NCBI GenBank assembly: GCA_964544145.1
Contig: CAZJAT010000041.1
Span: 1-9,711 of the forward strand
Reading direction: 5' to 3'
Length of the DNA stretch: 9,711 nucleotides
Origin: CAZJAT01 sp964544145
GTDB taxonomy: Bacteria; Hydrothermota; 32-111
Part shown: positions 1 to 7,674 of the stretch, in pieces
Numbering within the stretch: the stretch's first letter is position 1
How the letters are laid out: every line of letters begins with the position of its first letter
Translations under genes and position numbers: made by a program
Notes under the pieces: generated by a model
What the model was told of the DNA's origin: nothing
Database searches by the model: none
Seen by the model: the letters and a program-made list of their open reading frames with translations, nothing else

Positions 1-32
1 ATCAGCTATTGATGATAAAATAATATTTGATT

Positions 33-842
33 TTATCCCAAGGCAACATCAAGCAGCATCATGACTGTAAATCCTATAATTGCCCCTGTTGTCGCAATAT
101 CACTGTTTCCGCTATGCTGTGATTCAGGTATAACCTCTTCAACAACAACAAATATCATGGCACCGGCTGCAAAGGCAAGAGCATATGGCAGCAGCGGCCT
201 GATATGATAAACAATAGATGCCCCAATAACAGCGGCAATAGGTTCCACAATTGCAGATAATTGCCCCCAAAACAATGACTTGGCTCTACTTATCCCCTCT
301 CTTCTTATGGGTAAGGATACTGCCATACCTTCAGGAAAATTCTGAATACCAATACCTATTGCCAATGCAATGGCAGCTGTCAGGGTTGATCCGCCTATAA
401 TACCAATGCTGCCAAATGCCACCCCAACGGCAAGTCCCTCGGGTATATTGTGAATGGTTATTGCCATTACCAATAATATTGTTTTCTTCCAATGCGTTTT
501 TATACCCTCTGCATGTTCAATATCCGTGAACAGATGAAGATGCGGAACAATTAAATCTATTAATCGCAAAAATCCGGCTCCCAACAGGAAACCTATAACC
601 GGAGGCACCCATGGAATAAGCCCCATTTCCTCTGACATGGCAATGGAGGGCGACAGAAGAGACCAGAAACTGGCAGCAATCATCACGCCTGCTGAAAAAC
701 CGAGCATTGTATCCAGGAAACGCTTGTTCACACCCCTAGTGAATATTACTATGCTTGCACCCAAGGCAGTAATAAACCATGTGAATATACCTGCATATAA
801 TGCCTGCAATATAGGATTTAGGCTTGAAAAATACCTAATCAT
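33..842 (-). CDS. ZIP family metal transporter, GufA-type
   Basis: Predicted inner-membrane importer of divalent metal (zinc, possibly ferrous iron or manganese). With the start at 842 the protein is 269 residues, usual for bacterial ZIP proteins, and strongly hydrophobic with about eight membrane segments. Metal-site motifs are visible: HNIPEG (His131, Asn132, Glu135) in TM4, QNFPEG (Gln167, Asn168, Glu171) in TM5 and a TM6 glutamate (Glu200). A VPHLH stretch (about 99-103) precedes TM4, and the C-terminal EEVIPESQ...GN.D.AT pattern is typical of the GufA subgroup. The open frame extends to 911, but that would overlap the upstream gene by 77 bases. ATG 842 overlaps it by only 8 bases (ATGATTAG) and has an AGGG about 10 bases upstream, so I prefer it. 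It is probably translationally coupled to the flavin reductase-like gene. Family is confident; the metal is not determinable. Confidence 0.93.
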   Translation of the reverse strand: MIRYFSSLNPILQALYAGIFTWFITALGASIVIFTRGVNKRFLDTMLGFSAGVMIAASFWSLLSPSIAMSEEMGLIPWVPPVIGFLLGAGFLRLIDLIVPHLHLFTDIEHAEGIKTHWKKTILLVMAITIHNIPEGLAVGVAFGSIGIIGGSTLTAAIALAIGIGIQNFPEGMAVSLPIRREGISRAKSLFWGQLSAIVEPIAAVIGASIVYHIRPLLPYALAFAAGAMIFVVVEEVIPESQHSGNSDIATTGAIIGFTVMMLLDVALG

Positions 843-1335
843 CAGATAATACCCTGACAATCTCTCCCATATACATACGGTGATAATCCCTGTCAGGATA
901 ATGATGGGCAATGGATTGGTCTATAAAACATTCTGCTTTGAGATCCTGATAATATATTTTTTTACATATAAAGGTCAATTTCGCCTCTTCAAAATAAACT
1001 GTTTCATTAAATTTTGGTGTCAAACCGTCAAAATGCATCTTATCTATATCCCTTCCGGATTTGCTACCCATTGTTTTGAGCATATGCTTCATATGTGATT
1101 TAAAAAAGGAAACAGAGAAATATTCATGTTTTTCAGTAAATTCATATGTATAGCGCTGAGGTCTGATAAATATCGATATAATATGCTTATTCCACATATG
1201 ACCCATATTGAGCCAGCTTGCTGTCATTATATTGAAATCTCCCTCATTGCCAGCCCCTATCAATGCCCAATCATGGGCAATAAGATGGAATGTATTCTGT
1301 TTTATGCTGTTTACAGGTATTTCGTTTTTTGCCAT
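835..1335 (-). CDS. flavin reductase-like (FMN-binding split barrel) protein
   Basis: A 166-residue cytoplasmic protein resembling the small flavin reductase/flavoredoxin family, which binds FMN in a split beta-barrel and passes electrons to a partner. Visible family features are an N-terminal NIMTASW segment (35-41) after the first strands, the RPQRYT loop (58-63) that usually contacts the flavin phosphate, an EYFSVSFF strand (71-78), MGSKSGRDIDKM (89-100), and a C-terminal HRMYMGEI (152-159), which in this family is commonly a hhxxyxGEI strand. The start is well supported: AGGAGG lies 6 bases before ATG 1335. It is first in a two-gene operon with the ZIP transporter, whose ATG lies inside its last codons. 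No substrate-domain fusion is present, so the physiological partner is unknown; ferric, flavin or rubredoxin-type reduction are all possible. The pairing with a metal importer is suggestive only. Confidence 0.82.
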   Translation of the reverse strand: MAKNEIPVNSIKQNTFHLIAHDWALIGAGNEGDFNIMTASWLNMGHMWNKHIISIFIRPQRYTYEFTEKHEYFSVSFFKSHMKHMLKTMGSKSGRDIDKMHFDGLTPKFNETVYFEEAKLTFICKKIYYQDLKAECFIDQSIAHHYPDRDYHRMYMGEIVRVLSDD

Positions 1336-1366
1336 ATCTTCCTCCTATGAAAAGAATAGTATATTT

Positions 1367-1395
1367 ATTGTACATTCAAAATCCTTTTTAATCAA
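1367..1395 (-). promoter_or_regulatory. sigma70-type promoter of the flavin reductase-ZIP operon
   Basis: Read on the minus strand, TTGATT (1390-1395) and TACAAT (1367-1372) are separated by exactly 17 bases, a good housekeeping-type promoter. Transcription would start near 1360, giving a leader of about 25 bases that contains the AGGAGG site of the gene starting at 1335. It was identified by eye in an AT-rich region, so chance matches are possible, but spacing, position and the lack of a better candidate support it. Confidence 0.6.
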
Positions 1396-1544
1396 TAATG
1401 ATTCCATTTCATTTTATATGACAAACACATGGGAAAATAATAGCCTTTATATCCTCTCTATCACTTATTTATGATAATCTGCAATGTCCATGTCATAATA
1501 ACATTACATTTTTAGGCTTTCTTTTATCCGTAAGCTGATTTATT

Positions 1545-1561
1545 CCATTGCTTAGCAATGG
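1545..1561 (+). promoter_or_regulatory. perfect hairpin/inverted repeat in the leader of the C25 protease gene
   Basis: CCATTGC-TTA-GCAATGG is a perfect 7-bp inverted repeat with a 3-base loop, ending 44 bases before the protease ATG. A second short dyad, CAATG-G-CATTG, overlaps its right arm (1556-1566). There is no U-tract, so it is not a terminator. It could be an operator half-site pair or an mRNA leader hairpin affecting stability or translation. No confident -35/-10 pair was found upstream of it in 1400-1545 on the plus strand. The remainder of 1396-1590 shows no coding potential I can support. Confidence 0.45.
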
Positions 1562-1592
1562 CATTGAACCTGCTCATCAATACATCGGTAAA

Positions 1593-1599
1593 AAGGAGG
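1593..1599 (+). promoter_or_regulatory. Shine-Dalgarno site fixing the C25 protease start
   Basis: AAGGAGG lies 6 bases before ATG 1606. This selects Met1606 rather than the in-frame ATG at 1558, which has no SD, lies within the hairpin and would put 16 polar residues ahead of an otherwise normal signal peptide. Confidence 0.85.
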
Positions 1600-1605
1600 C
1601 TCTCA

Positions 1606-4600
1606 ATGAAACAAACCCTTTCAATAATGATCGTTCTTCTCACTCTTGCAATAAGTGCCGGACATTTTGAAGGACGGATCAATATAGATGATCAAATCAG
1701 TAAGAAATCTTATTATTATTTCAATGACATCAAGGGAACACCTGCTATTGATTACAGTATTGTCTTTGAAAACAGGATAAATGTGGACAATATATCCATA
1801 ATGCCTGTCCATGGAAACAGTATTGATATAGCATTTGCAGGTAATAATCCGGATATTTCGATGGATAATGACAGACATTATATGGATACACCGAATACAC
1901 ATTGTTCTGACATTCACATTGGATATATGGGCAATAATACAATTATTTCCTTTGTGTTATTCCCTGTAATTGATGCTGATTCCTTGACATTTGCTTCAAA
2001 TTTCTCAATATCAATGGACTATGAAACAGCATCGGTTATATCACCCTCATCACCATTTGATATGAAATTCGAACCTACTGATAATCAGCAGGTATATACA
2101 GATTATGTAAAATTCAATGAAATAACATCATCACTGGATATGATTATTATTACATCTGCTGCATATGAGTCATGTTTTGATAATTTCATTTTGCTCAACA
2201 ATCTAATGGGCATAAGAACTGATATCAAGACAATAGAGGATATATATGCAGAGTATAGCGGCACAGACAGACAGGAACAGATAAGGAATTTCATCATTGA
2301 ACAATATTCATCAAAAGGCATCAGAATGATAACTATTGGCGGGGATGACTGTATTGTTCCCATAAGGAAAGCATATAATGATAATTATATGTTTTACGGA
2401 TATGTGCCGACAGATGCATATTATGCTGATATGGATGGCGACTGGAATGGCGATAATGATGCCATAATCGGCGAGACCTCATCAGATGATATAGATGGAT
2501 ATCCTGAACTGGCAGTCAGCAGGATTCCCTTTGGCAATATGAATGAATTGAATGTATACATGAATAAGGTCTATTCATATATATTTTCTAACAATGAGTC
2601 CTCAATGGATAATTTCCTGCTTGCAGGTTCTTCCTTGACAGAGGGTTTAAGTGACGGTTCGGGACAGGTTTACAGCGATTATATGAAGACAATGCCATAT
2701 ACATATTCATATGATTTCACAACAGCATATTCCCCTGTTGAGGATACATTCAGATTGACTCCTGCCTGGCAGATGTCTGATATACAGCTCAACACAACAT
2801 CATTTATCAATGAGATCAATAATGGCTATTATTTTATAAATCATATAGACCATTCGCATGAAACATGGCTCGGAATGGGTATGTATGAAACAGATACTGA
2901 ATTCTTCAGCACAGACACATCATATTTGAATAACAATTCAAATACATATTCCATTATGTTTTCAATGGGCTGTACATCAAGTCCCATTGACAGGGAATCT
3001 GTTGCAGAAGCTCTTGTAAATGCAGCAAACAGTCCCATTGTCTCATATACCGGATTTTCGAGAACAGGATGGACAAGCAGCAGGACTTGGATGAATACAT
3101 TCTGGAATACAATGGGTGATAATTCAACAAAATTCTTCTATGAATCATATATAAGCGCTATGGATAATTATTATCTCTATTTCCGTTTATCAATAAACAA
3201 TCTGGGCATTCCTTCTCTTCCTATATTTCACAAAAGCATTAAACCCATGTATGCGCAGATCACTGATTCAGTTGATTGCGGAGAATCAATAACAATAAAT
3301 ATCAATAATGGCACATACAATCTGGAGGATGCAACAATTGTTCTTATGGATAGTGATCATTATTATAGAAAGAATACAGACCTTGCCGGAAATGCTTCAT
3401 TTGATTATGTTTTTACAGATTCAATAATACTTGTCGGCATTACAAGGTCATCTTCAATGCCCATCATTGACACCATATTTGTACGCAACAACTCTCCCCT
3501 CACAGTTGACACTTCATACATTGATGATATGGGAAATAATATCATATATATGCTGACAAACATATCACAGTATAATATAGACAATATCTCCTGTTCGGCA
3601 GATGCTTATGATTCACTAATTCACATTGCCTCATCATCCGATATTGCCATATTGAATTCCGGAGAAACAGCGGCACTGTCTCTTCCCATAAGCATTCTCA
3701 ATAGGCCAATAAATAATTGTAACAGTAATGTTTTATTTTCATACACAATAAATGATATATCATACAATGATTCCATTCCCGTTCTCGTCCGCGCATCTGA
3801 TTATGATATTCTTCATTTTGCAGCTCATAGTGATAATGGGGTTATCATTGATTCCATATTGATATCTAATAATATGCCGGATTATCATTCAAATGTTAAC
3901 ATATCTGTTACATCTGATTTTGGTACAATCAATAATGGTAATAATGTATATGATTTTGCACCATTTGACACGATATTGCTTACATCTATTTCCTGCTCAA
4001 ATATACTCAGCATTGATTCTCTTAATTTCATTATTGAAATTACAGATAATAACCGCATATATACACAGGTATTGGAATATAATTATGAGAAAAATATTGA
4101 TATCTCATATTCATATGATGTTAATGGCATTATGATTAATTATGATTATCCTGATGTAAGTACTGTAATATATAAATCCAATGAAGATGATATGCATTTT
4201 ATTGAAACAGCTCGTTTGAGCAATAATATATGTTCATTCACAGATAATGTTATAAAATATTCCAAACAGTATTATTATGCTGTTTTTTATGATATTGCAG
4301 GCAGAACGGTGAGTACATCAGATACCATTATTGTTGACTGCAATTTTATGCCTGAAATATTTAATACTGTTGTTTCCGGTTCTTATTACGGAAAACTCAA
4401 TGATATAAGATATTATGCAAAATCATCAATGAATATTGCTGATATGAACAATGACGGCAATGATGAAATTATTGTTGTAGGAGATGACGGCAAAATATCA
4501 ATATTGGACAATAATATGGAAAACATACTTGCCCACTCTATATCAACAGGCATATTGCATGAAACCACACCTGCATTGGGTGATATAGATAATAATGGCT

Positions 4601-5877
4601 ATCTTGATATAATCATCGGCTGTGGTGCTGATGCGGATACTACTGCTATGATTGTTTTTAACCCTCTCTCTGCTGAATGCTATTGTGAATATATTACAGG
4701 AAAGGGCATATTAAATACATCCCCCGTTATCTCTGATATTGATTTTGATAATAATCAGGAGATATTGCTGGGAACAAAAACCGGTTTTTATGTTTTCAAC
4801 AGCAATCTTGAAGAAATTACATCACTCAGAAAGGTTTACAGAAACATTACGGCAATTGCCGTCTCTCCTGATGATAATTTAATTGTATTTACCGATTATT
4901 ATGGAAAGATATATGCAATGGATGTATATGGAACAATGCAGACCAATTTCCCTTACAATACGGGCGAGGTCATTCTTGCTCCATTTATAATGGGAGATAT
5001 TGATAATAACAGTGTGGTTGACATTGTTGTCGGAACAGCAATGGGTTCACTTTATATTGTTGATCAAAATGGTAATCTGCGTCCCAATTTCCCTTATACC
5101 GGTATCAACCCCATATATCAATCCCCCAGAATTACTGACTATAATAATGATTTGCTGTTTGAAATCAGCGTCTTTGACCTGAGCGGAGTATTAACATTAA
5201 TAGATGTGAATGGAAATAAATTGGCGGATTATTCTATCAGCGAAACAGGGAATAATACATATAATGAACCCCTGATTGCAGATATTAATTCTGATGGGTC
5301 AGATGAGATTATCCTCTCAACAAGAAGCGGCAATATTCATATTGTTGATTTTCAATGTAATCTGATTGAGAATGTGTTTCATATTAATGATGAAATAACA
5401 TCAACCCCTATTCTGCTTAACAATGATAATGGTATTTCACTCCTGGTTAAAACCCTGACAGGTAATATACATAAATTAACATATATCAGCAATGCATTTA
5501 AAAGTGATCCATCCATTACGCTGCAGAAAACAATGATAGACAGAGGCAACACATCTTTTGTCGATGTGCATTTGCTTTCTTCCCTGAAGGATTTAAAAAC
5601 CATTACAAAAACGAAAGACTTTGTGAGTTTCTTTCACCTGAACAAGAACATAACCAATAGTGATATAATTATCAATTATGCATTGAATAATGATGCCGGC
5701 ACTGATGTGTATGTTGTGAACAAATTGGGCAGCATTGTTTCATCCATTCATCTTGACAGCAAAAATAATAGCAGAACTGTAGATTTTAATACACTTGGAT
5801 GTGCCTCTGGTGAATATTTCCTTGCGCATAATGTTATGGGAACAAACAGAACCGAAAAGGTTCTGTTTATTAAATAA
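1606..5877 (+). CDS. secreted C25 (gingipain-like) cysteine protease with Ig-like, Fn3 and FG-GAP propeller domains and a T9SS-type C-terminus
   Basis: About 1423 residues, exported and probably surface-attached or released; it likely degrades extracellular protein. Residues 1-18 form a Sec signal peptide, followed by a propeptide-like beta region to about 175. The C25 catalytic domain spans about 178-540: a calcium-type acidic loop DGDWNGDND (277-285), PELAVSRIPFG (300-310, usually VGRIP), NHIDHSH (412-418) with probable catalytic His416, and GCTSSPID with probable catalytic Cys456, followed by the family-typical ESVAEAL and YTGFSRTGW. Ig-like/CARDB-like strands fill about 546-830 and an Fn3-like module about 831-911. 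FG-GAP/VCBS-like repeats with D-x-D/N-x-D/N loops start near 946, 993, 1044, 1131, 1178 and 1226, with degenerate copies near 1085 and 1270. The last about 70 residues (INYAL..., NKLG, SGEYFLAH, KVLFIK) resemble a type IX secretion sorting domain. It is monocistronic and ends at a terminator. The substrate is unknown. Confidence 0.9.
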   Translation: MKQTLSIMIVLLTLAISAGHFEGRINIDDQISKKSYYYFNDIKGTPAIDYSIVFENRINVDNISIMPVHGNSIDIAFAGNNPDISMDNDRHYMDTPNTHCSDIHIGYMGNNTIISFVLFPVIDADSLTFASNFSISMDYETASVISPSSPFDMKFEPTDNQQVYTDYVKFNEITSSLDMIIITSAAYESCFDNFILLNNLMGIRTDIKTIEDIYAEYSGTDRQEQIRNFIIEQYSSKGIRMITIGGDDCIVPIRKAYNDNYMFYGYVPTDAYYADMDGDWNGDNDAIIGETSSDDIDGYPELAVSRIPFGNMNELNVYMNKVYSYIFSNNESSMDNFLLAGSSLTEGLSDGSGQVYSDYMKTMPYTYSYDFTTAYSPVEDTFRLTPAWQMSDIQLNTTSFINEINNGYYFINHIDHSHETWLGMGMYETDTEFFSTDTSYLNNNSNTYSIMFSMGCTSSPIDRESVAEALVNAANSPIVSYTGFSRTGWTSSRTWMNTFWNTMGDNSTKFFYESYISAMDNYYLYFRLSINNLGIPSLPIFHKSIKPMYAQITDSVDCGESITININNGTYNLEDATIVLMDSDHYYRKNTDLAGNASFDYVFTDSIILVGITRSSSMPIIDTIFVRNNSPLTVDTSYIDDMGNNIIYMLTNISQYNIDNISCSADAYDSLIHIASSSDIAILNSGETAALSLPISILNRPINNCNSNVLFSYTINDISYNDSIPVLVRASDYDILHFAAHSDNGVIIDSILISNNMPDYHSNVNISVTSDFGTINNGNNVYDFAPFDTILLTSISCSNILSIDSLNFIIEITDNNRIYTQVLEYNYEKNIDISYSYDVNGIMINYDYPDVSTVIYKSNEDDMHFIETARLSNNICSFTDNVIKYSKQYYYAVFYDIAGRTVSTSDTIIVDCNFMPEIFNTVVSGSYYGKLNDIRYYAKSSMNIADMNNDGNDEIIVVGDDGKISILDNNMENILAHSISTGILHETTPALGDIDNNGYLDIIIGCGADADTTAMIVFNPLSAECYCEYITGKGILNTSPVISDIDFDNNQEILLGTKTGFYVFNSNLEEITSLRKVYRNITAIAVSPDDNLIVFTDYYGKIYAMDVYGTMQTNFPYNTGEVILAPFIMGDIDNNSVVDIVVGTAMGSLYIVDQNGNLRPNFPYTGINPIYQSPRITDYNNDLLFEISVFDLSGVLTLIDVNGNKLADYSISETGNNTYNEPLIADINSDGSDEIILSTRSGNIHIVDFQCNLIENVFHINDEITSTPILLNNDNGISLLVKTLTGNIHKLTYISNAFKSDPSITLQKTMIDRGNTSFVDVHLLSSLKDLKTITKTKDFVSFFHLNKNITNSDIIINYALNNDAGTDVYVVNKLGSIVSSIHLDSKNNSRTVDFNTLGCASGEYFLAHNVMGTNRTEKVLFIK

Positions 5878-5896
5878 TAACCTTCTTCTTTTTACC

Positions 5897-5930
5897 AAAA
5901 AAAATCTCCCTTAATTAAGGGAGATTTTTT
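5897..5930. terminator. bidirectional rho-independent terminator
   Basis: An A-tract (5897-5904), the stem TCTCCC/GGGAGA (5905-5910 with 5919-5924) around TTAATTAA, and a T-tract (5925-5930) form a near-perfect palindrome. Read on either strand it gives a GC-containing stem followed by U residues. It lies between the converging protease gene (stop 5877) and the seven-gene operon (last stop 5949) and can end both transcripts. Confidence 0.92.
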
Positions 5931-5948
5931 ATTGTATTCCTGTTAAAT

Positions 5949-6467
5949 TTATTTAATATTCTCCATAATCAGTGATTCTATCTTGTTATCCAGCTGTGGA
6001 GCATATCCAACAAAATTATCAATGAGATTTCCCTCTGTATCAAATAAATACATGGAAGGAATGCCCTGAACCTGGAAATGGGTATTGAATGTATTATTCG
6101 GCATTGCCACATAATATGTAATGCCCAAATCCTCTATGGCTTTTCTCACTGTAGATTCATTCTCATTCACATTGATTCCGATGACAACCAATCCTTTTTC
6201 CCCATACTTCTCCTGCATTTTATTGTAAAAAGGAATTGAATTGCGGCATGGACCGCACCATGATGCCCAGAAATCCAATATAACGGTTTTTCCATTGAGC
6301 GAACTCAATGACATACTGTCATTGTCAAGGATTTCCAGCTTAATGTTTTCTATTGCATTTGCATTCTCTGAGCCTGCTGCTTCCGGTCCACCGTTATTAT
6401 CCTCTGTTGGAGTACAGGATGCCATTATGAGAAGCATTACAATTAAAATGGATAATATGCGCTTCAT
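5949..6467 (-). CDS. TlpA/ResA-like thioredoxin-fold lipoprotein
   Basis: A 172-residue envelope thiol-disulfide oxidoreductase. Residues 1-17 are a lipoprotein-type signal ending MAS before Cys18 (Met at -3 is slightly unusual), followed by a low-complexity Asn/Gly/Glu linker to about 40. The thioredoxin domain contains DFWASWCGPCRNS with the active-site pair Cys71/Cys74 and the cis-proline GIPS (Pro137). Proteins of this AhpC/TSA-Redoxin type usually reduce disulfides in cytochrome c maturation or other envelope proteins and are recharged by CcdA or DsbD, which are not in this window. The start lies 2 bases after the glutaredoxin stop, with only a weak GGGA upstream, so translational coupling is likely. 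It is the last gene of the operon. Family is confident; the specific client is unknown. Confidence 0.92.
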   Translation of the reverse strand: MKRILSILIVMLLIMASCTPTEDNNGGPEAAGSENANAIENIKLEILDNDSMSLSSLNGKTVILDFWASWCGPCRNSIPFYNKMQEKYGEKGLVVIGINVNENESTVRKAIEDLGITYYVAMPNNTFNTHFQVQGIPSMYLFDTEGNLIDNFVGYAPQLDNKIESLIMENIK

Positions 6468-6469
6468 AA

Positions 6470-6703
6470 TCAGAGTCCCAGAAGTGAATCTATTCGTGCC
6501 TGGTCAAATCCGACAATAATGTTTCCATCAATATCAAGCACGGGAACACCCTGCTGTCCGGATTTTTTTACCATTTCCATTGCTTTTTCTCTATCCACTG
6601 ATACATCTATATCTGCAAAGGTAATATTTTTACTGCGCAGATAGTTCTTTGCTCTTGTGCACCACGGACATGTGGGGGTTGAATAAACTGTAATTTTAGC
6701 CAT
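6470..6703 (-). CDS. small glutaredoxin-like protein (CPWC), NrdH/YruB type
   Basis: A 77-residue cytoplasmic single-domain glutaredoxin fold. It has the redox motif TCPWC (Cys12, Cys15) after the first strand, the cis-proline GVPVLDI (Pro54) and a C-terminal GFDQARIDSLL helix. Length and the GFD...L ending match the GlrX/YruB and NrdH-like groups, which are often reduced by thioredoxin reductase rather than by glutathione. Its position immediately after the reductase gene fits that. The start is firm: AGGAGG lies upstream of ATG 6703, and the TAG stop of the reductase gene is fused to this SD (TAGGAGG), implying coupled translation. Possible roles are electron supply to ribonucleotide reductase or general disulfide reduction; neither can be chosen from sequence. 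Confidence 0.88.
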   Translation of the reverse strand: MAKITVYSTPTCPWCTRAKNYLRSKNITFADIDVSVDREKAMEMVKKSGQQGVPVLDIDGNIIVGFDQARIDSLLGL

Positions 6704-6712
6704 TGAGACCTC

Positions 6713-7669
6713 CTATTTTTCTAAGTATTTAATTGCACTGAAAGCTGCCAGCGCGCCATCACCTACTGCTGTTGCAACTTGTCTTAATGTTTTTTCTATT
6801 ATATCGCCAGCAGCAAAAACTCCACTAATTGAGGTGTGAAGATCCTTGTCCGCCTTTATATATCCCATTTTATTTAATTCTATGCTCCCCTTCAGATACT
6901 CTGTATTGGGAATATATCCTATATATACAAATATACCATCTGCAGGAACTATTTCTGTCTTTTTGGTATCTGTTTTCTCCACTGTCAGGGATGATATTCT
7001 GTCCTCACCATCAACAGAGATGAGTTTATTATTATAAATAACAGAAATATTTTTATGCGTAAATAATCGCTCTTGAAGAATTTTTTCTGCTGTTAATTGA
7101 GGCAGGTCCTGAACAAATGTAATGGACTTGACAAATCGTGTGAGAAAAATTCCCTCTTCAACTGCAGAATTGCCTCCTCCTACAATAATAACATCCTTAT
7201 CTGCAAAGAGAGCGCCATCACATGTTGCACAATATGAAATGCCCTTGCCGTCAAATTTCACTGCACCGGGAATATTGAGTTTTCTTGGTTTTGCACCGGT
7301 TGCAAGGATAATGGTTCTTGCTTTATATTTATTATTATCTGTTGTTATTTCCTTAACATCTCCATCCAAATTCACATCTACTATGTTTTCATAAACAACC
7401 TCGGTTCCATATTTCATTGCCTGAGATTCCATAAGTGCGCCCAATTGCGGTCCGCCTATACCATCAGGAAATCCGGGGTAATTTTCAAGCATTACTGTTG
7501 TGGCTGCCTGTCCGCCGGGTATCATATTTTCAATTATTAGAGTGCTCTGTCTTGCCCTTGATGTATAGAGACCTGCCGTAAGCCCTGCAGGACCTCCTCC
7601 CAGTATGATTGTATCATATATTGCCTGCTTTTGATTCTTTTCCTTATTCTTATTGATATTTAATAACAT
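6713..7669 (-). CDS. trxB: thioredoxin reductase-like flavoprotein lacking the NADPH motif
   Basis: A 318-residue cytoplasmic FAD enzyme of the low-molecular-weight thioredoxin reductase family. The FAD Rossmann motif GGGPAG is at 24-29, the redox-active CATC at 147-150 (Cys147, Cys150), the second dinucleotide motif GGGNSA at 164-169, and the FAD-binding GVFAAGDI with ...RQ at about 283-297. The segment aligned with HRRDxFRA, which holds the NADPH 2'-phosphate and nicotinamide side, instead reads QDLPQLTA (187-194), so all the key basic residues are missing. This is known in NADH-using or ferredoxin-dependent relatives and in Thermoplasma TrxR. The first 15 residues are an extra Lys/Asn-rich extension before the usual YDTIILGGG start. 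GGAGG lies 10 bases upstream of ATG 7669. The gene sits 5 bases after the PDO gene, its likely partner. Family certain; electron donor uncertain. Confidence 0.94.
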   Translation of the reverse strand: MLLNINKNKEKNQKQAIYDTIILGGGPAGLTAGLYTSRARQSTLIIENMIPGGQAATTVMLENYPGFPDGIGGPQLGALMESQAMKYGTEVVYENIVDVNLDGDVKEITTDNNKYKARTIILATGAKPRKLNIPGAVKFDGKGISYCATCDGALFADKDVIIVGGGNSAVEEGIFLTRFVKSITFVQDLPQLTAEKILQERLFTHKNISVIYNNKLISVDGEDRISSLTVEKTDTKKTEIVPADGIFVYIGYIPNTEYLKGSIELNKMGYIKADKDLHTSISGVFAAGDIIEKTLRQVATAVGDGALAAFSAIKYLEK

Positions 7670-7674
7670 ATAAT

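Noticed and set aside
843..911. N-terminal extension of the ZIP transporter to 911
   Set aside because: It would overlap the flavin reductase-like gene by 77 bases; the ATG at 842 gives the normal family length and a minimal overlap.
637..1474. Several plus-strand open frames opposite the ZIP and flavin reductase-like genes
   Set aside because: They are antisense shadows without SD sites or recognisable domains.
1400..1545. Plus-strand promoter for the protease (TATGAT near 1470, CATAAT near 1494)
   Set aside because: No acceptable -35 box at 16-18 bases from either; AT-rich background makes such hexamers common.
1558..1605. Upstream ATG start for the C25 protease
   Set aside because: No SD; ATG 1606 has AAGGAGG at 6 bases and gives a normal signal peptide.
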